A stretch of 64,000 nt of DNA, from assembly GCA_036768485.1 (NCBI GenBank), contig JAVLUZ010000143.1:7321531-7385530 (forward strand), written 5' to 3'. Both the position numbers and the translations under genes were made by a program. Shown piece by piece: positions 22,301-30,900 of this stretch (its first letter is position 1; each line of letters begins with the position of its first letter). This DNA is from Mermis nigrescens. Its lineage: Eukaryota; Nematoda; Enoplea; Mermithida; Mermithidae. The notes beneath the pieces are model-generated. The model saw only the letters and a list, made by a program, of their open reading frames with translations. It did no database searches and was not told the DNA's origin.

Positions 22301-22656
22301 TATTTCTGCTAATTTAAGGATTTGATTTCGAATTAAAATATTATTACCTGGAGCTGCAGAAGCGCCACTCGCACCTGCTTCGCCCTGTGCTGAAGAAGAT
22401 GCTGCACTACCGGCAGCCGAGCCAGCTTGCGATTCTGACCCTGCACTGCTTCCGGCGCCTGATGCTGCGCTGCCTCCAGCTGCACTAGAGCCTGAGGCAG
22501 CTTTTTTCCTGCATACTCGCTTGATAATTTTGTAACGCAATACTGTTTTCCGGCGTTTCATAACAGCATAATATTTTCTGTATTCACCGCTATTGTATTC
22601 GTATAACCAGCGACTCAAGTGTTCGTCTTCTGATGTGAACGGTTGATACGGTTTGA
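10110..22656 (-). CDS. Gene 2: secreted-type Gly/Ala/Ser-rich repeat protein ending in an ShKT domain (24 visible exons)
   Basis: I assembled this gene from acceptor and donor sites that keep one frame: every visible intron is phase 1. Exons from the 5' side: 22,348-22,656; nine array exons 19,685-20,922; ten further G/A/S exons 17,823-19,619; a large repeat exon 14,625-15,497; Cys exons 11,205-11,309 and 10,378-10,572; terminal ShKT exon 10,110-10,327. Together about 1,060 codons. Composition is Gly, Ala, Ser and Pro for most of the length, then an acidic stretch, then Cys-rich modules. A secreted structural or matrix role is inferred from composition and the ShKT domain; no enzyme motif is seen. 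The first visible exon begins with a phase-1 acceptor, so at least one 5' exon (presumably the signal peptide) is missing, probably within 22.7-23.5 kb. Gene 1 upstream has the same plan, so the two are probably tandem paralogues. Confidence 0.75.
10378..10572 (-). CDS. Gene 2, penultimate Cys exon
   Basis: 195 bp, phase 1 at both ends, opening after TAAATTAG with the bases AATTTTATG, identical to the start of the matching gene 1 exon (23,979), so both give E-F-Y. It carries two Cys (GKCGFYD and WLKCGED) and the segment LLPKPNSGYGPADAIEWLKC, unlike the gene 1 exon, which has six Cys. The donor C-GTTCAAG is weak. I do not recognise the domain. Confidence 0.6.
11205..11309 (-). CDS. Gene 2, CxxC exon
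   Basis: 105 bp with good acceptor (CTTATTTAG) and donor (G-GTGAGA), phase 1 at both ends, encoding an acidic-to-basic linker: KDDSPPDELDGKPCKKCGKD and then a basic RRYMKKH end. Only this frame is open. The CKKCGKD pair could bind metal or form a disulfide. No counterpart was found in gene 1. Confidence 0.7.
12550..12681. mobile_element. Short TIR element, 132-bp copy sharing a TSD with its neighbour
   Basis: The ends CTATACGAGAGCAGC and CACGCCCATGTGTGG are inverted. Flanks are tagcaa at 12,544-12,549 and tagcaa at 12,682-12,687. The interior resembles other members (GGGGTTCCAACTTCTGG). It is directly followed by a second family member using the same tagcaa. Confidence 0.75.
12688..12950. 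mobile_element. Short TIR element, 263-bp copy
   Basis: The ends CCATACGTGGGCAGC and CACGCCCAGGTGTGG are inverted. Flanks are tagcaa at 12,682-12,687 and 12,951-12,956. The interior shows all landmarks: AAAATTCTGGGGGTGCAAG, TTTTTCAAAGGTC, GAGCGTTGGCATC, GAATTCTGGGAGGGTATTTT. It is among the best-preserved copies here. Confidence 0.85.
14625..15497 (-). CDS. Gene 2, large repeat exon with acidic end
   Basis: 873 bp, phase 1 at both ends, acceptor TTTTGCAG and donor T-GTAAGT. Order along the protein: a GAxSGA opening, about 19 copies of the hexapeptide G-A-S-A-G-P, a GSEAPGSAASGA spacer, about eight copies of GGSSAA, an Ala/Ser block, Ser runs, then an acidic tail with EDEPENEP and DLKDIDKEMDDL. 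The hexapeptide repeats mean Gly recurs at irregular spacing, so this is not collagen; it is closer to silk- or elastin-like sequence. The exon is GC-rich in an AT-rich region. The long ORFs in other frames and on the other strand of this segment come from its codon-length repeats. Confidence 0.8.
14852..14993. repeat. 18-bp minisatellite (GGSSAA codons)
   Basis: About eight copies of an 18-bp unit (plus strand CCACCAGCGGCTGAGCTG) lie within the gene 2 large exon. Because 18 is divisible by three the reading frame is kept. Confidence 0.85.
15063..15411. repeat. 18-bp minisatellite (GASAGP codons)
   Basis: About 19 copies of the unit GCTCCGGGTCCGGCACTC, with scattered silent or near-silent changes such as GGTT for GGTC and TTCG for CTCC. 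Copies in the middle are nearly identical, as expected for a minisatellite that expands and contracts. Confidence 0.9.
15498..17822. other. Gene 2 intron of 2.3 kb with old repeats
   Basis: Copies of the dispersed repeat family first listed at 5,590 occupy about 16,665-16,910, 17,270-17,510 and 17,520-17,700. The ORF at 16,705-16,911 is one of them. No extra exon was found. Confidence 0.5.
17823..19619 (-). CDS. Gene 2, ten divergent Gly/Ala/Ser exons
   Basis: All are phase 1 at both ends. Low-to-high coordinates: 17,823-17,942 (40 codons); 18,340-18,420 (27); 18,486-18,566 (27); 18,646-18,696 (17); 18,811-18,894 (28); 18,954-19,031 (26); 19,095-19,172 (26); 19,248-19,331 (28); 19,396-19,473 (26); 19,545-19,619 (25). 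Most follow the plan G-A-P-S-S-G-A-S-G-A-A-A-S-G then a P-V-T-P or P-T-T-L segment then S-A-A-S or S-G-A-S. Introns differ in sequence, so these are older duplicates than the array next to them. The exon at 18,646 is the shortest and starts with E-A-Q-T. The exon at 19,545 already matches the array exons apart from one Ser-to-Thr change (GATG for GASG) and is the likely founder edge. Confidence 0.8.
19682..20922. repeat. 140-bp tandem repeat made of exon plus intron
   Basis: Copies of GACCTGATGCTCC start at 19,682, 19,822, 19,962, 20,102, 20,242, 20,382, 20,523, 20,663 (truncated), 20,705 and 20,845. The 65-bp introns are as conserved as the exons, differing by single bases. In the centre, units with CTTACTGGTG and CTTGCTGCTG alternate three times, giving a 280-bp higher-order period. 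The truncated copy at 20,663-20,704 keeps 42 bp, including a splice donor and the last 12 exon bases. Confidence 0.9.
19685..20922 (-). CDS. Gene 2, array of nine near-identical 25-codon exons
   Basis: Exons: 19,685-19,759; 19,825-19,899; 19,965-20,039; 20,105-20,179; 20,245-20,319; 20,385-20,459; 20,526-20,600; 20,708-20,782; 20,848-20,922. Each is 75 bp, opens after CTTTTAG (the last after TATAAG), closes G-GTCAATT and is phase 1 on both sides, so any number can be skipped or added without a frameshift. The consensus peptide is GAPSSGASGA, two or three variable residues, SGGPTTLAASGAS. The variable part is A-A, A-V or P-V. The most upstream exon (20,848) differs at its start (GAASAG), matching the older exon at 19,248. 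Confidence 0.85.
20923..22347. other. Gene 2 intron of 1.4 kb
   Basis: AT-rich sequence without a recognisable exon, repeat family or RNA gene. Confidence 0.4.
22348..22656 (-). CDS. Gene 2, first visible exon
   Basis: 309 bp, acceptor CTCTTTAAG, donor G-GTAATA, phase 1 at both ends. It encodes a globular-looking opening (KPYQPFTSEDEHLSRWLYEY), a basic segment with KRRKTVLRYK and CRKK, and then the G/A/S-rich region (ASGSSAAGGSAASG). The internal ATG (AVMKRR) is not followed by a signal peptide, so I prefer an upstream start exon, not identified. Confidence 0.7.
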
Positions 22657-23576
22657 CTTAAAGAGTAACAGATTGATTTTATTTACGGAAGTTCGCCTTT
22701 TAGGTAGAAAATTACTATAATTTATTTCATGAAACTTGTGTATGGAATCAATTTACAGCGATTTGCGAGCAGCTACAAAAGTGGTTTCTAGGCAGCTTAC
22801 TGTAATATAATTTTTCATAGTCAAGCTTTAAATGCTTAGCAATTACTATGTACAGTGTCGTGATTGCTGCTTCAGTTTAAACCGCTTTTGTAGCCGATTT
22901 ACGTCGACTCAAGAATTATGATCCAAGCACAAGCTTTCGTAAAAAAAGACTACAGATTTTCATTGTTCTTGACAGAAAAGTGACGTTTTGACAAATATTC
23001 TTACGTTGTTACAAACTTGAAAATATCGAAATGGATGTGAAAAATTAATCCACTTTGTTACTTGCTTCTGAAGTTATCTAGTAACTTGAACTTATAACTT
23101 GAATACAGAGCTTGAACAATATTAAGTACTTATTTAGCACTTTTGTAAACGTTACCTACTTCATGTGGACATTCACAGAATTTTTCTACCGTATTTCTGT
23201 ACTGAGGAATCTTGAAAAAATCTAATCATAGTTTTTCCCTTTTGAATTTTACCACGAGCACATCAACAATCACCATCAGAGCAAGTGTGCAACAACTTTT
23301 TATAATGCATCACCTTAGACTTGTACATTAATTCGTATCATTTTTTCAAGAAAGCAGTATGCATAAACGATTACTTATCCTGAAACTAAAATTACGCTTT
23401 TAAAACAATGCGGCGCAATTACTCAAAAAGAATTTGGTGTATAATACAGTGCTAAAAGGTGCATAATTCCATATCTGATATCAATATTCGAATTATTCTT
23501 CAACAAAAGTTTTTTAAAAGTAATCTTAGGGTGAAATTTGTTGCTTTTCGAGAGAAAACTTGGAATGATTTATGTT
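22657..23576. other. Space between gene 1 and gene 2
   Basis: About 0.9 kb. It should hold gene 1's 3' UTR and gene 2's promoter and first exon. I could not find an ATG with a signal peptide joined to a phase-1 donor. No TATA box can be assigned with confidence. Confidence 0.35.
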
Positions 23577-23773
23577 TTATAATAAATGTTCTATAAGCTT
23601 GCATTGTTCGCAAAGTCCGCAAGTCTTAGGGCAAGTCTCAGCCATTTGTTGTGGGCTTGCTTCGCAGTCACCGCTTTCTTGTTGATACGTACAATTAATC
23701 TTGGGATTGTCTTTGCACTTGTTGGCTGGCACGTATTTCGGTTTGTAGCGGTCTTGATTGCTGTGATCTTTCA
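23577..23773 (-). CDS. Gene 1, terminal exon: ShKT domain and stop
   Basis: The acceptor is ATTTTAAG, phase 1; 65 triplets follow, ending in TAA. The ShKT module runs from KCKDNPKINC to CPKTCGLC, six Cys with the classic C-P-K-T-C-G-x-C ending, preceded by a basic linker (DRYKPKYVPAN) and followed by EQCKLIEHLL. It is closer to the family standard than the gene 2 copy. Confidence 0.85.
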
Positions 23774-24724
23774 CTTAAAATAATTGGCTAATCAGCTAAC
23801 CTTTCCTCATCATAACTAACGAAAAATAATGTGCTCACTCCGCTGGGAACAATCTTTAATGCCGCAGGTCTTGCAGCAAAATGTCTGAGCACCTGATCCT
23901 CTGCAGTTTTTCCACGATTTTGAGCAAGCGCCGTTATAGTCAATCGAACTTTTATATTGTTCGTACCTCGCATAAAATTCTGTTAAGAACGCATTCATGC
24001 AGGCGGTGATGTAAAGCTGCTATAAGAACTTATAGCTTTTTATAAATTTGCCCTTCTGTAGAGAAAATAAGTGGAAATAATAAAGAGCGTAAAAGACCAT
24101 TTATTTTATAAGCTTATAGATAAATAGTCTACAGTAATTTTTATAACTAATTTTCCCTACCACTTACACCAGACAATAGTATTTAATATTTCCATGCAAT
24201 GCTAAAGTAATGACTAAAAATGATGTGTCATTACAAGAGATATGCATGTGGGGATTCGGGGTGAATGGAAGAATGGAAAATTTTTTAGGGAAAATAAGTC
24301 AGAGAGAAGACCAAAAATTGACGAGTCAAAAAGTTTTCGGCGAAAGTACTTCAATATGATTAGAGACTGCGGATCAGCATAGCTCTAATGCTATTTCAGC
24401 ATTTATACCAGTTTTTGAGGCATTTTGACTAAAAAAGACTTCCGACTGACTCTCAGACCAACTGACTCTCCGCAGACCGGCATTGTGTCCATCTAGAGTC
24501 ATTACTGTAGTCTGTTTTTCCGAACGTCCTATTTCCGCGTGCCCATACAGAAATTCTCAACTTTCTTAACGATTTCTTCTGATGTGCTCTCAAAGCGGAT
24601 GACCGGCTTTTTCTTATTTATGTACAATGAACTTTACGTTAGAATCGACACACCACAAATCTATTATAATAGATTAATAATAGTAATAATAAGTAATAAT
24701 AAGTAATAATAAGTGATAATTAGA

Positions 24725-24763
<39 letters not shown>

Positions 24764-24806
24764 TAATCAATAATAAATGATAATAATAATAATAATATAT
24801 AATAAT

Positions 24807-24862
<56 letters not shown>

Positions 24863-24883
24863 GTAATAATAATAATAATGATG

Positions 24884-24982
<99 letters not shown>

Positions 24983-27900
24983 GTAATAGCCCTGAGATAT
25001 TCTGCGAGATTCTGCATAAGTAATAAGAATTATCGGAAAACACAAGTTAATTATTGGTAATAGAACACAACATTGAATAAATTTGAAAAAATGGCTACTA
25101 AAAAAATCGAGTAACCTAGAATAGGTTATTATGATATATCTTACTCTTTATCTTCATAACTCGTACTATCGTAACACTCTGATACACTGTATTGCCACAT
25201 TTTTTCAATTTTTGTCCCTCGAATGAACTTGATGACTGCAGCGCCTCATTCTCGGCTGTATCTAAAAATTAACAAAACTTGAAAACTACGCTGAAATTCG
25301 AATTCCGATTTTTATCGCATTAGTCAATGAAGACAAAACAGTAAAAATTGACCATTTTTTCTTTCTACTGTAATCTTGCTTCTTTTGTTTCAATTATACC
25401 ATCGCCATTAAGTAAGCAAAAAGTATATGTAAAAATAAACTCTAATCATTTTAAGACCCTTTGAATGATCGCGAAAAAGCTTTTATCCTGTCAATTCCAG
25501 TCAGTTCCAAAAAATCAGAAGGAACCCAATTGTATGAATTCTTCAAAATATTAATTATAATAATTTTTCATTAATTATTTGTTAATAGTTTAATATTGAT
25601 ATTAATACCAATATGATGATCTTTGCTAGTGTCCGATAAAATTTTTCATCCCTCCAGAAAATTTTTCTCACCCCCACCCTACTAGAATTCGCGATTCTTC
25701 AAAAGTTTCCGGGAACAAAGTCGCGGAACAGGTACTGTTTTAGGCATTTTTAGCCATCCATTTGCTCAAAAAAAGTTTTAGGCATTTTTAGCCATCTATT
25801 TGCTCAAAAAAGTTAATTTCTTGACCGTATTTTATTCAATTTATTCGATTATGTTTGATTTTTTTTAATTTTCTTGTTTTTATGCTCTAGAAAGATAGGA
25901 GCTTCGCCAGAAACGCCAAAAAACTATGTTTTTGACGCGTATCACGATTTCTGAGCCTAAAAAAGGCACGTAAAAATTTCATTACTCCAGAATTTCAATG
26001 CTCTGCATGTCTGCTAAGAACTAATCAATGATTTATACATGGGCAAATATATTTGAATTCTGAATTTCTAGCGATCTTTCCGCATTTGTGTAGAATTATA
26101 CGAATAATAAGTAACTCATCATGTGGGGACGGCCGTCCCTTCCTGTCGTCTAAAAGCAGCGGGCGCAATAAAGAATAGACGTGTATTTTTCAAATAAATT
26201 TAGATATTTTTATCACGATTTTTCAAATTTTTCAAGCGCTTCGCGCCGGGGTATCACTCGTTAATGACATTTACTGATTTTCTTGGCGCTCTAAAAACCT
26301 TATTTTGACGTCAAGAGAAGTTTTCGTATCGAACAAAGATTTTGCGGTTTTTACAATGATTTTTTGAGTAAAAATTTAAACGGTCCAAAACTTTTCGGGC
26401 ATCGCGTTCTAATTCTTTTTTTTGCATTTAAATCAACCCTTTGCATTAGGTATTGACAGAAAGGAGCTCTATGCTTTAGTAGCCTTTTTCGATTTTTCTC
26501 AGCGCCTTTGGCCGATCTTTGCACTAATTTTGTGCGTTTTTCATAGCTAACTTTCGAAAATTTTTTAATTTTTTTCGCATCAGAAAGGATTTATGCCTTT
26601 CAAAATACGAAAAAAACCGCGATGTTATGCACAATTAAAGCATTTTTCGGTCCATTTTAGTCGCTAGTAGGAAAATTTGAAGTGCTGTCTCCCTTTAGGA
26701 CATCTTGGATCCGTCGCTACCGTATTCTTATCTTGAATTATATTAATTTGCATATTAAATGATCCCTGAATCGACCAACATATTTTTATTACATGCGGTC
26801 TAAATCTTGAACTCGGTACACGCCTAGCATCTTATCTCGAAGAAGGAATAATCAATTGCCCTCAAGCTTTTTAGGTATCGCAACTCACGAGAAACAATAG
26901 AAGAAACGATTGTTGCAATATTATAAATTTTCATAGGATAGACCGTGGTGGCGTCGAAGATTTCAATAAAGGGGGACGGTACCCCAACTTTTCCCAAAAA
27001 GAGTCAAAAATAGGTACAAAACCCGCTATTCGCGTGCAGAGTGGCGTCTTTCGCCGTTTTATGTTATCTATTTTTAGTCAAAATGATTTCTGGTACAAAC
27101 GTTTTGCGAAGAAATTCACAATTTTAAGCGATTTACTGCAAATGCCTAAATTTCTTTAAATTTAGTTAAATAAGGCGCTAAGCGCCCGGAAATTGGTGAC
27201 ATTTCGACAGAAAGACGTTAACAGATTTGAATTACTTCGTTATTTCCTGTTTTTGTGCATTTGCAGCAAAGTCTATTCAAACTTTTAACGAAATTTTCGA
27301 AACTTATTCTAAAAAATGTAAGAAAACTGCAAAAATAAGACATCCGGGCTGCCAAAAATGTAAATAAATCTAATAAATAGGTATTACCCGATAATTTACG
27401 ATGCTAGATGGCCACAAATTATTGCAAAGTACATATCCACCCTTTATCTTGCCAATTATTTTAGGCCAATGGGGGGCGGACGCCTCCTACCCCGCCCCTC
27501 TTCCTTGAATCCGCCCCTGATGACCACACAAATAGCGTCAGATACAATGCGTGCTTGTTTTTTTCATATCCGTATTAACAAAACACAATTACCTACTCGT
27601 CAAAATGTCTAACCTTGCTCGGCTTCGCTGTAATCTTGTTCCTCAGCTTTATTTTCCGGACTGGGCTCTTCAGGTTCGGGTTCTGTGTCGCTGTCGGGAG
27701 TTTCTGGTTCCTCGGCTTCCGCGGCTTCTGTAGTACCACCAGCTTCCGCGGCTTCTGTAGTACCATTGCCTTCCGCTGCCGTGCCAACGGCTTCCGGCGA
27801 TGTTCCGCCGGCTTCCGTCGGCGCGCCTACTATAACTGGCCCTCCGGGCGCGGCTGTTGCACCGGGTGCTAGACTCGCTCCCGGTGTGCCGGATGCGGCG

Positions 27901-30900
27901 GCACTGGCGGCTGACGCTCCGCTAGCTGGCGAGACGCTCGAAACAGCGGCGGTACTAGCGCCTGACGCTCCGCTGGCTGACGGGGCACCTGACGCGCCCC
28001 CTTCTGGGGTAGCAGTTGGGCCGCCTGTCCCTGGTGGAATAAATAAAAGTTCTGCATGAGCACCTGACAATAACTAATTTCAACTCTAATTTGCGAGAAA
28101 ATACAATGTTGCGTTCAATCGCAGATAAGTAGCATATCGTCTCATCGTTTCAGTACACTAATCACTGTGAAAAATCAGACATATTCACGGTCTGTTTGAT
28201 CAAGCTTTTGGTTTTCTTTAGAGATTTTCCGTCGAGAGTAAATTAACTCCAAAGAAGCGGTAATTATAGAGAAGTCAACTTAATTGTAAGGAAATGGTAT
28301 TTTTGAGCAGCTGCGAATTCTTGAATATAAGGAGTACATCAATTTGATGCAGAGATTATTCTGCTATGAAAAAGCTGTTAACCATCTTATTATTTATATT
28401 ATGCGAATACGTCAAGCAAGATAAATAAAAACAAAATATAAGACAACGTTTTTTACTCCTTAACCCGTAATACTTCTTGATCGTAATCAAAATTTGGTTT
28501 AGATTTCCCGGCTTACGGTCAAATATCAGTTTTGCATATGCCAAATATCGATACTAATTTTTTATAGAACAGGTGAGCTCTTACTTTTTTCTGCGCGTCA
28601 CTTCGATAAGAAAACAAGTAAAGTTAAAGATATGAAGGCAGGATATTAACAAAAATAGGATCAATTTTTCGTCCGCTTTTCAACTTAATGAGATAAGCAA
28701 GACTTGCTGCACAAACGAGCAAAAAGTTCAAGAAATAAATCTTACATGTAGCCCAAGTCGCTTACTTCATTTGATAGATTGGTTGGCACAAAAATTATAT
28801 TTGACTTAGTATTACATTTTCATTTTTAGTTCTTATCTTCAAGTTTTCATTACCTGTTCCAGCTGATCCACTGGCAGCCGACGCGCCTGAAGCTGCGGAC
28901 ACACCTGGAGCTGCACTTGCACCAGGTTCCTGGAATATATTCACGTGTATTATTCATAAAAATGACTACTGCAGATCGAACACTTTTGCGCTAATGCAGA
29001 TAGAAAATTCGCTTTGCTTCACTGTGTTATTAAATAAATTCGAGCAGTGTGTCCCGAATTTTCTTATAAATGACCTAACTGTCCTGAATCTAATTATGCA
29101 GCCAATTGCATTTAAAAAACGGCTGGAAAAAGTGACATGCACAGATCATGCATAATTTTCGAGTACTGCGTCTGCAAGTTTCAATTTCAAGCTCAACGTA
29201 CGAGCGAACCAATAAGGCTTACTGGTAAGAAAATGAATTGGCGAAGCATTATATTATTGTTTTTATTCTTTGAAGGTTCTTCACTTCAATTTTTCATTTA
29301 TATTAAAAAAACGCTGCGCATGTTTCTTCGCAATGTGTTGACGAAGGACTTGATTTTCCAGCATAACACGATGAGTTTCTTATTTAGAAAAATGTCTTAA
29401 CGGTCAATTATTGTCTAAGAAATTCCGACTGCGACGCGATATTAAAATAAGACTTTCGAAGTATATATGTACGTGTACTGCAAAATACTTGCACAGCAAT
29501 TTTCTATCTACAATAAGCCTAAAGTTATGAAAAAACCAAAACACGAATTCCTTACACACTTGAATAAGTTTTAATTCAAAAATAAAGAGTTAATTTATAA
29601 ACGAGTATTGAAAGAATTGAGCTTGATTTGTCTGCTTTCATATAACATCAGTTTAAAAGTCGTAGATATTTCTCAGCCCGACGATAAAATATTTAATTTG
29701 TATGCACTTGTCTTAATCCAATAAGTCATCCCATAACTTAGTAGACATCCAAAAATTACCCATATCTCCAAAACTGCATGCCAAACTTTTTTGCAGTTTC
29801 TTAAAAATTTTTCGATTACAATGAACGGAGAGCTTCATAAGAAACATTAGAAATATTTCTGCCCATACAAACCATTAGTTTTAGCCATTTCATGACCTTT
29901 GAAAAACTCTGCCCCAATAGTTTATACTTATTATGTGTATAACACTCATTAATTAATGCTCATTGTCAAGTTTTCGAATGTGAACAACGCGCAAAATGTT
30001 TTGCGGGAAGATTAATGAATGTAGAGAGAAATGTTGTACTAGTGATTAGATGAAGTAGTCGAAATCTTAAAATTTGTCAACATTTATTATCTTTTCATAC
30101 TGACATGTTGAGTAATGAATTTTTCAAATTTCCTAATTAGCTGGGGAAGTTTTTCTGCCAAAAGCATTTTTACTATATCCATTACAAAACTTTTAAAAAC
30201 GCCATCTAACGTATGAGTGACGGATTCAAAAAAACATTGTTTTGAAAAAGCTGGTTAAGCAGTCCTCATCAAAAACCTGTCAAATGCGTATTACGATCGA
30301 TATTGTAATATGTAATTTCTATTATCTACGCCTGAGTAATGGCGAGATACCGAAAAAATACTCCATTTCTACAATCCGTTAAAAAAATTGGCATTTAAAG
30401 TAGAGCTGTGCCGGGGCCAGGCTGGCCCCGGCACCGGGGCCGGGGCCAATGTTAGAGTTGATTATAATGTAGAAAATTGATAATGTTTTGGGCAGATTTA
30501 CCTTCAAACTCAATTTCAAGCAAACCACAGATCTTGCTAATTCAAATCTTTATTTCACTATGTCAGATTGGTGAAAATTTCTAGTTAATAATCAAAATTG
30601 ACATATTTTAAATTGCAATTCATATAGACGAGCATTTCCAGCTTGCTTGGTAGCAGACAGCTACGTCTATCAGAACAAATAGAATAATAAGCCTAAAAAA
30701 AGTGCAAAGTAAAGCACATTGAGAAACGCATCCAAGTCAGAGGAGTTAAATCCATACATGGGCAGCTCAAAAATTCTAATGGGTCCAAAATTTTTCAAAG
30801 TCAAAAAGTGCCTGATAATACATGGTAGAGCGAAAAAACACAGTTTTCTCGCGTTTCTCAATGAGAGCTATCCATTAGCATCAAAAAACCGCAGAAAAAC

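Larger units (their letters stand above)
23980..27613. other. Gene 1 intron of 3.6 kb
   Basis: Holds an inverted copy of the 5,590 repeat family (about 24,240-24,500), the ATT microsatellite (24,664-24,985), a repeat copy at 25,630-26,010 and another at 26,940-27,530, with a CGCTTCGCGCCG hairpin near 26,240. No further exon was found. Confidence 0.5.

Noticed and set aside
14625..22656. Collagen
   Set aside because: Gly is abundant but does not recur every third residue, and Pro is not in collagen positions.
24664..25060. Poly-Ile, poly-Leu and poly-Tyr ORFs
   Set aside because: Translations of a TAA/ATT microsatellite in three frames.
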